Virus record (IMG/VR): IMGVR_UViG_3300047510_000366
Span: 1 to 36,388 of that record
Length of the DNA stretch: 36,388 nt
Strand: one strand, 5' to 3'
DNA from: a virus
Under the pieces are notes generated by a model. It was not told the origin of the DNA. It did no database searches and saw nothing but the letters and a program-made list of their open reading frames with translations. This document shows, piece by piece, positions 19,526 to 28,938 of this stretch. Each line of letters opens with the position of its first letter. Position 1 is the stretch's first letter. The position numbers and the translations under genes were made by a program.

Positions 19526-21391
19526 ATGTCTTTTAAAAAGGGTGGGGAGCATTGGAAGGCTAAAGCCACCATGGAAGCTAAGGCTTCCGTTATTGAACAA
19601 GTTAGGTCCGGTATAGAACCTTCCGTGGCTGCCACCATAGCTGGTGTCAACCCCAAGCAATTCCGTGATTGGATATACCGAGACAAGAAATTTGCCTTGG
19701 ACCTTGAAGGTGCCCAGTCCGAAGGACAGGTCGTTTTACAAGCTACCCTTGGTGGTGGAAAAATGGACTTTTCGGAATGGTCCGAAATCTTCCTTGAGTC
19801 CAAAGTATTTCCCCACCACCAGTCGTGGGTGGATGTCCTAGAGGGTCGGGAGCCAAGCTGGCTCCACGATTCGATGATCTACGAACCATCCAGCCCCAAG
19901 AGGCTTTTGGTAAATGTTCCTCCAGAGCATGCGAAGTCCTCGGTCATTACGGTAAACTACGTGGTCTACCGACTATGTATGGACCCCAACATTAAGATAG
20001 CAATTGTCTCCCAGACTCAGAAGCGAGCCAAGGAGTTCCTCTTTGCTATCAAGCAGCGATTGACCGAACCTCGGTGGGCAAAGCTTCAGCAGGTTTACGG
20101 ACCCGCCGGTGGCTGGAAAGAGACAGCCGATCAGTGGACCCAAGACCAAATTTACCTCAAGCGTGATTCTGAGGCCAAGGACCCTACGGTCCAAGCCTTG
20201 GGTGTAGGACAGCAGATTTACGGTACTCGTGCCGACCTGATTATCCTAGATGACGTGGTCTCAACAACCAACGCTCACGAATGGGAGAAGCAGCTCAACT
20301 GGCTTCAGAAGATGGTCATCACTCGTTTGGGTGCTGGTAGCCTTATCATCTGTGGAACCCGAGTGGCATCCATAGACCTTTACAAACAGATTCGAAATCC
20401 TGAACATTGGACTTCTGGAAAGTCCCCGTTCACCTACTTGGCAATGCCAGCAGTTCTGCAGTTTGCCGACAAGCCAAAAGACTGGGTAACACTATGGCCC
20501 AAGTCTGACCGTCCTTGGGACGGAACTGATGACCAGCCTGATGAGGACGGTCTTTATCCAAAATGGGACGGACCCACGCTCTATACGAGACGTGGTGAGG
20601 TTTCTGCCGCAACCTGGGCGTTGGTGTACCAACAACAGGATGTTGAGGAAGATGCAATCTTCCCCGTTGCAGCAGTTAGCGGATGCGTTAACAAGATGCG
20701 TAAAGCCGGTCTTATTAACGCTAACGCTCCTGGGCATCCCTCCACTGGTGAGTGGGTGTACTTAATGGGTTTGGATCCAGCCATGTCGGGCAAAACCGCA
20801 GGAATTATGTATGCGTTGGACAGGCAATCTGGAAATCGAATGGTTATTGATGCCTACAATATGGCTGATCCAACCCCCCAAAAGATTAGAGCACTAATTG
20901 AAGACTGGGTAATGAAGTATCGCCCTATGGAATTGCGTATTGAAATCAACGCATTCCAAAAAGCCTTCTCTTTAGATGAAGAATTACGCAATTGGTTGGC
21001 ATCTCGTGGTACACAACTGCGTGAACACTTTACTGGTAAGAACAAATGGGACACTAACTTCGGTGTAGCCTCTATGTCTGGACTGTTTGGAACAGTCAGA
21101 GAAGGTAAACACCAACGAGATAACCTAATTAGCTTGCCAGACCACGAAAACAACGAGCACATTAAAGCTTTAATTAACCAATTAATCACTTGGAAGCCTG
21201 ATACTAGGAATCCAACCGACTTAGTTATGGCTCTTTGGTTTTGTGAGATTAGAGCACAAGAGATGATGAGGCAAGGAACTTTCCTTCAGACTCACGCTAA
21301 TAACAAATGGTCTACAAGAAGAAACAAATTTGATCGTGGAGTCATAAATCTTGACGATTTGGCTACCGAGCAATACACATATTATGCATAA
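19526..21391 (+). CDS. terL: Terminase large subunit with N-terminal helix-turn-helix
   Basis: 621 residues. An N-terminal helical segment (about 15-65; SVIEQVRSGIEPSVAATIAG then NPKQFRDWIYRDKKF) resembles the helix-turn-helix of small terminase subunits. The ATPase follows: Walker A variant VNVPPEHAKSS (129-139), Walker B DLIILDD (237-243) and a C-motif-like LIICGTR (273-279). The RNase H-like nuclease has GLDPAMSG (Asp417), LRIEIN (Glu473) and a late DLVMALW Asp. It cuts and pumps DNA into the prohead. No separate small subunit is seen. GC content drops sharply inside the gene near 20800-20880. ATG is preceded by AAGGATC. Confidence 0.95.
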   Translation: MSFKKGGEHWKAKATMEAKASVIEQVRSGIEPSVAATIAGVNPKQFRDWIYRDKKFALDLEGAQSEGQVVLQATLGGGKMDFSEWSEIFLESKVFPHHQSWVDVLEGREPSWLHDSMIYEPSSPKRLLVNVPPEHAKSSVITVNYVVYRLCMDPNIKIAIVSQTQKRAKEFLFAIKQRLTEPRWAKLQQVYGPAGGWKETADQWTQDQIYLKRDSEAKDPTVQALGVGQQIYGTRADLIILDDVVSTTNAHEWEKQLNWLQKMVITRLGAGSLIICGTRVASIDLYKQIRNPEHWTSGKSPFTYLAMPAVLQFADKPKDWVTLWPKSDRPWDGTDDQPDEDGLYPKWDGPTLYTRRGEVSAATWALVYQQQDVEEDAIFPVAAVSGCVNKMRKAGLINANAPGHPSTGEWVYLMGLDPAMSGKTAGIMYALDRQSGNRMVIDAYNMADPTPQKIRALIEDWVMKYRPMELRIEINAFQKAFSLDEELRNWLASRGTQLREHFTGKNKWDTNFGVASMSGLFGTVREGKHQRDNLISLPDHENNEHIKALINQLITWKPDTRNPTDLVMALWFCEIRAQEMMRQGTFLQTHANNKWSTRRNKFDRGVINLDDLATEQYTYYA

Positions 21392-21399
21392 GGAATGAA

Positions 21400-23178
21400 A
21401 TGGCGTTAAGCATTGACAAGGTTGCGGATAAGTATGAAGCTTTGAAGCAAAAGTATGCTCCTCGTGATGAGCGTATGCAAAATGTTCTTGCTGTACGCAA
21501 TGGAAATATGGCAAGCATTGGCATTGACTTCTTCCCAGAAGGAATGAATCACCCAATGATTGCAAACTTTATCGATGTTGCAGCTCGGGATATTGCAGAA
21601 GTGGTAGCTCCATTGCCAGCAGTCAACTGCAGTAGCAATAGCATGACTTCTGAGACAGCAAAGTCTGTTGCAGATAGGCGTACACAGATTGCAAATCATT
21701 ATATTCAGTTTTCTGACCTAGAAACACAAAACTACATTGGTGCAGACTGGTATCTTTCATATGGAACCTACAACGTTATTGTAGAACCAGACTTTGAAAG
21801 CAATATGCCACGCATTGTTGTTGACAATCCGTTAAATGCATATCCAGAGTATGACCGTTTTGGTCGTGTAGTTTCTTACTACAAGCGATTTAAGAAAACA
21901 GTACGAGAATTGTGTGTAGATTTTCCAGAATACAAATTAGAAATTCTTGCACAGTATGATGGTGGTCCAGTTAACTGGGGTGCCGAACTAGAATTAATTA
22001 AATACGAGGACAAAGATCAAATTACTTTGTTCCTTGCACATAGTAAACTTGTTCTTGCATCTACACCTAACCCAATGGGTAAGGTTATGGTGCGAGTTGG
22101 TCGTAGACCAAATCTAAATCCAGATGATCCTCGTGGTCAATTCGATGATGTTATCTGGGTACAGCTCGCTCGTGCTCGCTTTGCATTCTTAGCAATGGAA
22201 GCAGCAGAAAAATCGGTACAGGCTCCTTTGGCAGTACCGAATGATGTCCAGGAATTTGCTTTTGGTCCTGATGCAGTACTGCGTACGCAACAGCCACAGA
22301 ACATTCGTCGTGTAGGCTTAGAACTCCCGACATCAGCATTTACCGAGCAAGCAGTATTAGAACAAGAAATGCGAATGGGTTCTCGTTACCCAGAAGGACG
22401 TTCTGGTCAGATCGATGCAAGCATCATTACTGGTCAAGGCGTACAAGCTTTACTTGGTGGCTTTGATACTCAGATTAAATCTGCACAACAGATTCTTTCA
22501 CGAGTACTTGAAGAAGTAATTGCTCTTTGTTTTGAAATGGATGAGAAGCTTTTTAACGTAAAGAAAACTGCAAGTGGTCTTTACCAGGGTGCTCCTTACA
22601 AGTTTGAGTACAAACCAGCAACAGCAATTAAGGGAGACTACAGCGTACAGGTACGCTATGGTCTAATGTCTGGACTCGATCCGTCACGAGCATTAATCTT
22701 TTCGCTACAAGCATTAGGTGCAGGATTAACTTCACGAGATTATGTAATGCGTGAATTACCTTGGCCTATGAATGTATCAGAAGTACAAAAAGCAATTGAT
22801 GTTGAAAAAATGCGTGATGCATTAGCAGCATCTTTTGCATCTATTGCACAAGCAATTCCACAAATGGTTATGCAAGGTGGGGACCCTACTGACCTAGTTG
22901 TTAAAATCTCAGATGTCATTAAAGCCCGCAAAGCAGGAACCAGCATTGAAGATGCTGTAGCGGAAGTCTTCGCACCAGAAGAAGTTCCTGCTCCTGAAGC
23001 TGCTCCTGCAGGTCTACCATCTCCGGTTGAAGCATCTACCGTCCCCACTGCTCCTGGACAAATGATGGCTGCAGGAGCCCCAATGTCACCAGAAGGAATG
23101 CCAATGGCTCCTGGTGGTGGGCAACCAACTCCTGATGTAATGGCGTTGTTGCAACAACTCGGTGGACAGATGCAATGA
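21400..23178 (+). CDS. Portal protein
   Basis: 592 residues beginning 8 nt after the terminase stop. The order terminase-portal, the size and the pattern (N-terminal NHPMIANFIDVAARDIAEVVAP, YGTYNVIVEPDFE wing, long central helices around TGQGVQALLGGFDTQIKSAQ) fit a portal that forms the 12-fold DNA channel. The last 80 residues are disordered, Pro/Ala/Met-rich (APEAAPAGLPSP, PMSPEGMPMAPGG), a style shared with the small protein at 23410. The stop overlaps the next gene's start. Confidence 0.85.
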   Translation: MALSIDKVADKYEALKQKYAPRDERMQNVLAVRNGNMASIGIDFFPEGMNHPMIANFIDVAARDIAEVVAPLPAVNCSSNSMTSETAKSVADRRTQIANHYIQFSDLETQNYIGADWYLSYGTYNVIVEPDFESNMPRIVVDNPLNAYPEYDRFGRVVSYYKRFKKTVRELCVDFPEYKLEILAQYDGGPVNWGAELELIKYEDKDQITLFLAHSKLVLASTPNPMGKVMVRVGRRPNLNPDDPRGQFDDVIWVQLARARFAFLAMEAAEKSVQAPLAVPNDVQEFAFGPDAVLRTQQPQNIRRVGLELPTSAFTEQAVLEQEMRMGSRYPEGRSGQIDASIITGQGVQALLGGFDTQIKSAQQILSRVLEEVIALCFEMDEKLFNVKKTASGLYQGAPYKFEYKPATAIKGDYSVQVRYGLMSGLDPSRALIFSLQALGAGLTSRDYVMRELPWPMNVSEVQKAIDVEKMRDALAASFASIAQAIPQMVMQGGDPTDLVVKISDVIKARKAGTSIEDAVAEVFAPEEVPAPEAAPAGLPSPVEASTVPTAPGQMMAAGAPMSPEGMPMAPGGGQPTPDVMALLQQLGGQMQ

Positions 23179-23420
23179 TGGAAGACAAGCTAAGATTAGA
23201 TCTTCTTGATCTTTTAAACAAATCTGGAAAAGAAGTAGTAGACAAAGAGGGTGCACTATGCACTAACTTTATTCTTGTTGCAGAATTTGTAGATACAAAC
23301 AATGAGTACTACAAGCTTGTCTTAAAAGATGAAACATTACCACCATGGAGACACACTGGTCTCCTATATCACGTATTAGAAACAGAATTCGTAGAAGAGG
23401 AAGTAGAAGATGGCGAGTAG
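23175..23420 (+). CDS. Hypothetical protein between portal and internal protein genes
   Basis: 81 residues, ATG 23175 (ATGATGG) overlapping the portal stop. The pattern KLVLKDETLPPWRHTGLLYHVL suggests a small beta/helix fold with an acidic tail (FVEEEVEDGE). Overlaps the next gene by 11 nt. Probably a minor virion or assembly protein by position; no family recognised. Confidence 0.65.
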   Translation: MMEDKLRLDLLDLLNKSGKEVVDKEGALCTNFILVAEFVDTNNEYYKLVLKDETLPPWRHTGLLYHVLETEFVEEEVEDGE

Positions 23421-23841
23421 AGGCGGATACCGTAAACCAGCTAATCCTGCTCCTGTATCTGGTCCTGGAGAATTATCTCGTAGAACCGATGGTGCACAAC
23501 CAGCAATGGAAATGACTGGTGGAACTTATGGTGAGAATCAAGAGTTAATGGACTTACAAACTTCTGCACCTATGGCACAGGTTGAAACAAATCCTGCTAC
23601 AGCAGTAGAAGAAGCACCAATGGGTATGCCACCTGTTACCCCGTTGTTTGCACCGAGTGCAAGACCAGAAGAACCAGCAACTGCTGGTATGCCATTTGGT
23701 CCTGGTGAAATGTCAATGCCAAATATGCCAGTTAAAGGTGACCAACCAATTAGAGAATTATTACTTCGTGGAATTCAATCTTCGAATGATCCAGAACTTG
23801 AATACGTTTATGCTAGGCTTTCTGAAAGAGGTCTGATTTAA
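23410..23841 (+). CDS. Pro/Met-rich virion-associated protein
   Basis: 143 residues, ATG 23410 behind AGAGGAAGTAGAAG. Residues 1-110 are low-complexity and disordered (Pro, Gly, Met, Ala; e.g. GMPFGPGEMSMPNMP). The final 30 residues form a helical domain with NDPELEYVYARLSERGLI. Similar disordered sequence ends the portal, which may reflect shared interaction partners. The TAA overlaps the next ATG. Confidence 0.65.
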   Translation: MASRGGYRKPANPAPVSGPGELSRRTDGAQPAMEMTGGTYGENQELMDLQTSAPMAQVETNPATAVEEAPMGMPPVTPLFAPSARPEEPATAGMPFGPGEMSMPNMPVKGDQPIRELLLRGIQSSNDPELEYVYARLSERGLI

Positions 23842-26800
23842 TGTCAGATGATATTCTATCTTTAGAGGAACGCCTTACTGATCCTTTGTGGGATGCAGTT
23901 TCGGAAAATCTCTACACTACTCAAGAAAAGCAAAAGCTTAAAAGCCTAAAGAAATTTGCTCGTTTAGATAAGAAATTATCTGAAATGGGTGAAAATGGTT
24001 ATGATCGTTTTTCTAAACTTGATGTTAATATTCAAGATGGGTTACGTTGGTTTAATTCTGGACAAGAAGCAGTGTATATGAAGGCACCTTCTGCTTGGTG
24101 GCAAACAGCTGGTAGAGCTGCACTTTCTGGTGTTTTAAATTTTAACCCTTTAGGTACTGCTTACAACTTAGCTGTTCAGTATGGAAATCTTCTTAATACT
24201 GGTTTAAACACCATGATGCAAGTTGCCGAAAATGATAAATCATTTTTAGATATGGACGTATGGGCTAATTCGTGGTCTAATGGTGAAAGTTTATACAATC
24301 AAGAACTAGATAAAAAACTACAAGAAAAACATGGAAAGATAAGATCCTTTATTGCTAAGCAACATCTTGCTGGTAAAACAAGAGCTGAGATGATTGCAAA
24401 TTATTCTAATTCGTTTTCTCAAGAATTTATTAACGAACTAATTGATTTTAGCAATAATGAAAAACAATGGGAAAACGGAATCCTTGAGGATTACCGACAA
24501 GCAAAGTTATCTCCTGGACGGTATATTGCAAGAAGGCTTGTAGGAATTCGTGGCGAAGATGAAACTGGTTTTGGTTTAGGTGGTTTTCGATTCGGTTCAC
24601 CTATGGCTGCATCTCAAGAAGCAGAAGACATACGAACTGGTAAAAAGAAGTTAACCAAAAAAGAAAAAGATTTAATGTTTACCCGGGTATCTGGATTTAC
24701 AGATGCTACTGCTCAGATATTTGCAGATCCTTTAACTTATGTAACTTTTGGAGTTGGAGCAGGTGTTCGCTTTTTTGGTAAAGGTGTATCTGAAACCTCA
24801 CGAGTAATTGATCTTGCATCAAAAGGTACAGCAGGAATTAGAAAAGCTTTTAAAATTAGCCCTAAACTTCGTAAGACTTGGGATGACTATGGTGCTTTAG
24901 TAGAGCAATACAGTAATGCAAGTAAAGCTGGAAACATAGATGAAGTAAATAGAATTGTTCAAGAAATTAGAATTAAGTTCCCAGAGTTTTCTGCTGATGA
25001 AGTTATTAAGTTTAATGCTGACGGAAAAGTATTTAATGCACAAAGAGCATCTGATTTTTATTCAGATGTAGACAGGGCAGGCAGATTGCTTACTGGCAAT
25101 CTTAGTGGTACGGATTTCTTTAGAGATGCAATTGTTGTGCATCGTGCTAATCGTGGTGCTGTAGATGCTGCTAGAAGAGTTTGGTATAATCTTGGCTCCC
25201 AAGAAGGTGTTACTGCTAAAGAAGCAAAGATGAGTCTTGATGAATTGGCTGCTTATGGCGAAGATATTGGATTTGCCAAAACATTAGATGATACTCAATT
25301 TGCAGAATACACTAAAGAACGTAAACGATTCATAAAAAGATTAACAGCAGTCCTTTCTCGTTCCCCTGGAAACCAGCCAATTAAAGTTGGAGAAGATGCA
25401 ATCGATACGATTGATACCGTACGATTCCTGTTTAGATCTGTTGTAACTCGAAATGTTGCTGACATATCTGCACAGTTATTTTTGCAGTTAAACAAAGCAG
25501 AACAGATTAGTGTACTTCGTGGACTGTATCGCAGTGTTATGGAATCCTATGGTGTTCCAGAAGCTGAAATTGGTGAGATTCTTGGTAAGCGATTTGGTTC
25601 TGAAGATGAAACTCTTTCTATTGCAGGCAACCTAAAAGATCCACATACTGGATTGCCAATTGAATATGGTGGTGCCGGTATTGATAGAGACTTAAGAAGT
25701 GTTATTGCAAACCTTCCTTGGGAACATATTCAAAAGGCTTCAGCTAACGCTGCTCTTGGCAGCGGTGGTGAAACAGGTAGATATAAGTTACGAGTTTTTA
25801 ATCTACTTGGTGGTGCATCAAACAATAGTGCAGTATCTGCCATAACTCGTGGATGGTCATTAGGTACACTGTTTCCAAAGCTGGGTATTAGAGCATCTAT
25901 TGATGAAGCATTTTTCTTTTCTATTACTGCTCCAGGATATGTACTTAAGCAGTACTTTTCTGCACTTAAAGCAAGTAAGATTGCTACAGCAGCTTCTAGC
26001 GATAAAGTATCACAAGGTGTGGTTGCGGGACTATTTAGAAAAGTTGCATCTAAAACAACAGGTATTAAAAGATTTGATCCAGTAAATCTTCTGAGCAAAG
26101 AAGTACGAGCACGAATCAGAGAACGAGTAATGCTCGATGCCGAGAAGTTTGGCTGGACAGAAAATCAAACATATGAAGTTCTTAAGATTGCATTTGTTGA
26201 TGAAGCAATCAATGAGATTGGCACACTAGGATTATCTGCACAGAAGATTGACGATCTTCGTCAACTTCTAGTGCATAACGTTTCATTCCTTAATGCTGCT
26301 AGTTCTACAGCAGCTAGAGCAACAGCTACTGGTGGAGTAGTTGATGATATAAGCAAGATTGCAATTCTAGACGATATTGCAATGGCTAAAATGATTGATG
26401 ACTTTAATGTTGAGTTCGGTGAAGTATTTAAAGAAGTAGACCCATCTAGGTTCAAAAAGAATTCAATTGTTGTTCCAATGTTTTATAGCTTTAATAGATT
26501 CTTTAAGAATAACAAGCTTGGAGATATTGATCTTGGCGAAGTATTTGTAAAGCACAATGGTTTAAGAACTGAAGATGATTGGAAAAATGCAACTGACGAA
26601 GTCATTAACGCATTAGATGATAAACAAAAAGCTTATATCATTAGTGAACGTTCTCAGCTTCAGCCACAAGTAAAAGCTGGAATGTCTAACGATGCAATCA
26701 TAAGAGATACCTTGCTTAAGAGAATCTTTTCTGATATGTACTTTGTGTTTCATGGAACCGATAAGTCTGTAGCTAGAGGTGGTTCATTCAACAATCAGTT

Positions 26801-28934
26801 ATTGCAACACTTCCAGAATGGAAGACAACTAGGTTATTCCCACGATGATATTGCAAGATTAGATTTTGAAGAATACTTTGACTTGGTTCAAGGGCATACG
26901 TATGATCGTAAGTTCCGTACCAATATTAGTCAGATGCAAGACTTTCAAAATACTCCAGATAAGTGGCAAAAGCTAATTACTTTTGAGAATTCTATTTGGG
27001 AAATGATGGATAGAACCGTAAACGGTTTTGTTCGTCAAAAGGGTGTTCTTATGTGGTACTTTGCACGACGAGAAAAGTATCGTGCATTTGAATCTGAATA
27101 TACCCAAAAGGTATTTGATGGTTTAACAGGCAATGCTTTTAGATATAGCGATGTTGTTGCTAATCCAAACAAGTATGATAATAAGGTTAAAACAGCATTG
27201 CTTAGAGCGCAGACTATGACTGAAAAGTTTTATACTGAAGCTGCATTAAACGATGCAATTAACAATACCTTAAAGTATGTTGATAATCCAAACGTTCGCA
27301 CATACTTGGCATCTAGCGTAAAGAATGTAAACCGATTCTATCGAGCAATTGAAGACTTTTATCGTAGGGTATACCGACTAAAGAATGTAAGTACTCGTGT
27401 TCTTTATCGTATGCGATTAATGAATCTTGGACTAAACAATGCTGGTATTGTCCATACCGATGATGAAGGCGTACAGTACTACACAATTCCAATTGATAAT
27501 ATTATTTACGCAGCAATCAATCCAGTATTAACTAAACTTTCTGGCGGAAATACAGAGATGTTACAGCCTAAGTTTCTTGAAACTACAGGTAAGATTATTG
27601 GATTAAATCCTTCCTTCCAAGATTCTGGTGGTATTCCATACCTCAGTGGACCTATGGCAAGCATTGGAACACTAGGACTTAAGGCTATTGCCGGTAGAGT
27701 ATTTGAAACATCTCCTTGGGTAGAGGATATTGATAACGTTCTTCTTGGAGATATTGGTGATGATATTGATGTTTACAAAGCTGTTACTCCTGCTTTTCTT
27801 CAACGAGTATTCAAAGCTTTAGACAGAGATGAAAATGCTCGTCATAACCATAGTGCAGTTCTACAGGCAATTGCCTTTAACGCTGCCTTTGACGGAATGA
27901 ATCATCCAGGTATGAGTCCAAATGCAACCAATAGACAAAAGCAAGAGTATCTTGATATTGTTCGCATTGGTGCTCACAACATTCAAACAGCAAATGCTCT
28001 GCTTGGATTGGTATGGCCTTCAAGCGTAAGCTTGCAAGAAAGCACCAATATGCAAGATTACTTACGAGATACTGGAAGTACGAACATCCGTAGTGAGTTC
28101 TTTGAACTATATGATGCAATAGTTAAGAAGTATGGAGATGATGTTTCTGATCCATACCAGCTAGCTATCGCTATGTTTGTTGGACAAAATCCAAACAAGC
28201 TTATTTACACAGCATCTCGTGAAGATAAAGCAGTTAAGCCATTACTTCGTAAGACTGAAGAAGTTAGAGATTGGTTGATTGCTAACAAAGCATTTGTCAA
28301 AAAGTACGGAGAAGCATCATATCTATTTGCTCCCCAAACTGAAGGAAAGATTAATCCTTCTGTCTATAACTGGATGAGTGCTGCTGGTCTAGCAGATAGT
28401 GTTGAAGTTAAAGACTATTTAGATACAATTAACATCCTACAGGTTAAGTCTAGATTCTTTCAAATATCTAAAAACCTTGAAGATAAACTTGATAAGGTTG
28501 CAGATTACTCAGAAAGAAAACTTCTTATAGAAAATGCAGAAAACAAAAGAGCAATGATGAAGGCTGCATATCCACTACTTGCCGAACAACTTGGTGAGAA
28601 CGGTGAATTTACTGTTGAGTGGGAAAAGGGAGTGTTAAGAGATCTTGAGGAATTGGTCAACGACAATACAACACCAGTTCCTGCAACTCAAAGAAAATTC
28701 TTAAAGCAAATGATTAATATATTTAATAGTGGATATTCAACATTAAATATATCTTACAGTAATGATGATGCTTATTATGCAATTAAGTATTCAGCAAAAG
28801 AAAGAATGGTAAAAGAACTTACAGCAATTGCTGGTAATAGTCCTTTCCTTAAGCAAATAAACGATTTGGTATTCTTCTCATTGATTGACTTTAAAGCAAG
28901 AGATACCTTTAGAACAACCCCATACGGAAGGTAA
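23841..28934 (+). CDS. Giant virion protein, probable internal/ejection protein
   Basis: 1697 residues, the longest gene of the window (14% of it), starting in a TAATG overlap. Mostly helical and Lys/Asn/Asp-rich, with several amphipathic or hydrophobic stretches (for example ALSGVLNFNPLGTAYNLAV about 93-111, DPLTYVTFGVGAGVRFFGKG about 297-316, and IRASIDEAFFFSITAPGYVL near 680). I see no peptidase, transglycosylase or polymerase motif. Its place between portal and scaffold and its size fit a core/ejection protein delivered with the DNA; a tape-measure-like role is the alternative. Confidence 0.6.
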   Translation: MSDDILSLEERLTDPLWDAVSENLYTTQEKQKLKSLKKFARLDKKLSEMGENGYDRFSKLDVNIQDGLRWFNSGQEAVYMKAPSAWWQTAGRAALSGVLNFNPLGTAYNLAVQYGNLLNTGLNTMMQVAENDKSFLDMDVWANSWSNGESLYNQELDKKLQEKHGKIRSFIAKQHLAGKTRAEMIANYSNSFSQEFINELIDFSNNEKQWENGILEDYRQAKLSPGRYIARRLVGIRGEDETGFGLGGFRFGSPMAASQEAEDIRTGKKKLTKKEKDLMFTRVSGFTDATAQIFADPLTYVTFGVGAGVRFFGKGVSETSRVIDLASKGTAGIRKAFKISPKLRKTWDDYGALVEQYSNASKAGNIDEVNRIVQEIRIKFPEFSADEVIKFNADGKVFNAQRASDFYSDVDRAGRLLTGNLSGTDFFRDAIVVHRANRGAVDAARRVWYNLGSQEGVTAKEAKMSLDELAAYGEDIGFAKTLDDTQFAEYTKERKRFIKRLTAVLSRSPGNQPIKVGEDAIDTIDTVRFLFRSVVTRNVADISAQLFLQLNKAEQISVLRGLYRSVMESYGVPEAEIGEILGKRFGSEDETLSIAGNLKDPHTGLPIEYGGAGIDRDLRSVIANLPWEHIQKASANAALGSGGETGRYKLRVFNLLGGASNNSAVSAITRGWSLGTLFPKLGIRASIDEAFFFSITAPGYVLKQYFSALKASKIATAASSDKVSQGVVAGLFRKVASKTTGIKRFDPVNLLSKEVRARIRERVMLDAEKFGWTENQTYEVLKIAFVDEAINEIGTLGLSAQKIDDLRQLLVHNVSFLNAASSTAARATATGGVVDDISKIAILDDIAMAKMIDDFNVEFGEVFKEVDPSRFKKNSIVVPMFYSFNRFFKNNKLGDIDLGEVFVKHNGLRTEDDWKNATDEVINALDDKQKAYIISERSQLQPQVKAGMSNDAIIRDTLLKRIFSDMYFVFHGTDKSVARGGSFNNQLLQHFQNGRQLGYSHDDIARLDFEEYFDLVQGHTYDRKFRTNISQMQDFQNTPDKWQKLITFENSIWEMMDRTVNGFVRQKGVLMWYFARREKYRAFESEYTQKVFDGLTGNAFRYSDVVANPNKYDNKVKTALLRAQTMTEKFYTEAALNDAINNTLKYVDNPNVRTYLASSVKNVNRFYRAIEDFYRRVYRLKNVSTRVLYRMRLMNLGLNNAGIVHTDDEGVQYYTIPIDNIIYAAINPVLTKLSGGNTEMLQPKFLETTGKIIGLNPSFQDSGGIPYLSGPMASIGTLGLKAIAGRVFETSPWVEDIDNVLLGDIGDDIDVYKAVTPAFLQRVFKALDRDENARHNHSAVLQAIAFNAAFDGMNHPGMSPNATNRQKQEYLDIVRIGAHNIQTANALLGLVWPSSVSLQESTNMQDYLRDTGSTNIRSEFFELYDAIVKKYGDDVSDPYQLAIAMFVGQNPNKLIYTASREDKAVKPLLRKTEEVRDWLIANKAFVKKYGEASYLFAPQTEGKINPSVYNWMSAAGLADSVEVKDYLDTINILQVKSRFFQISKNLEDKLDKVADYSERKLLIENAENKRAMMKAAYPLLAEQLGENGEFTVEWEKGVLRDLEELVNDNTTPVPATQRKFLKQMINIFNSGYSTLNISYSNDDAYYAIKYSAKERMVKELTAIAGNSPFLKQINDLVFFSLIDFKARDTFRTTPYGR

Positions 28935-28938
28935 TTAA

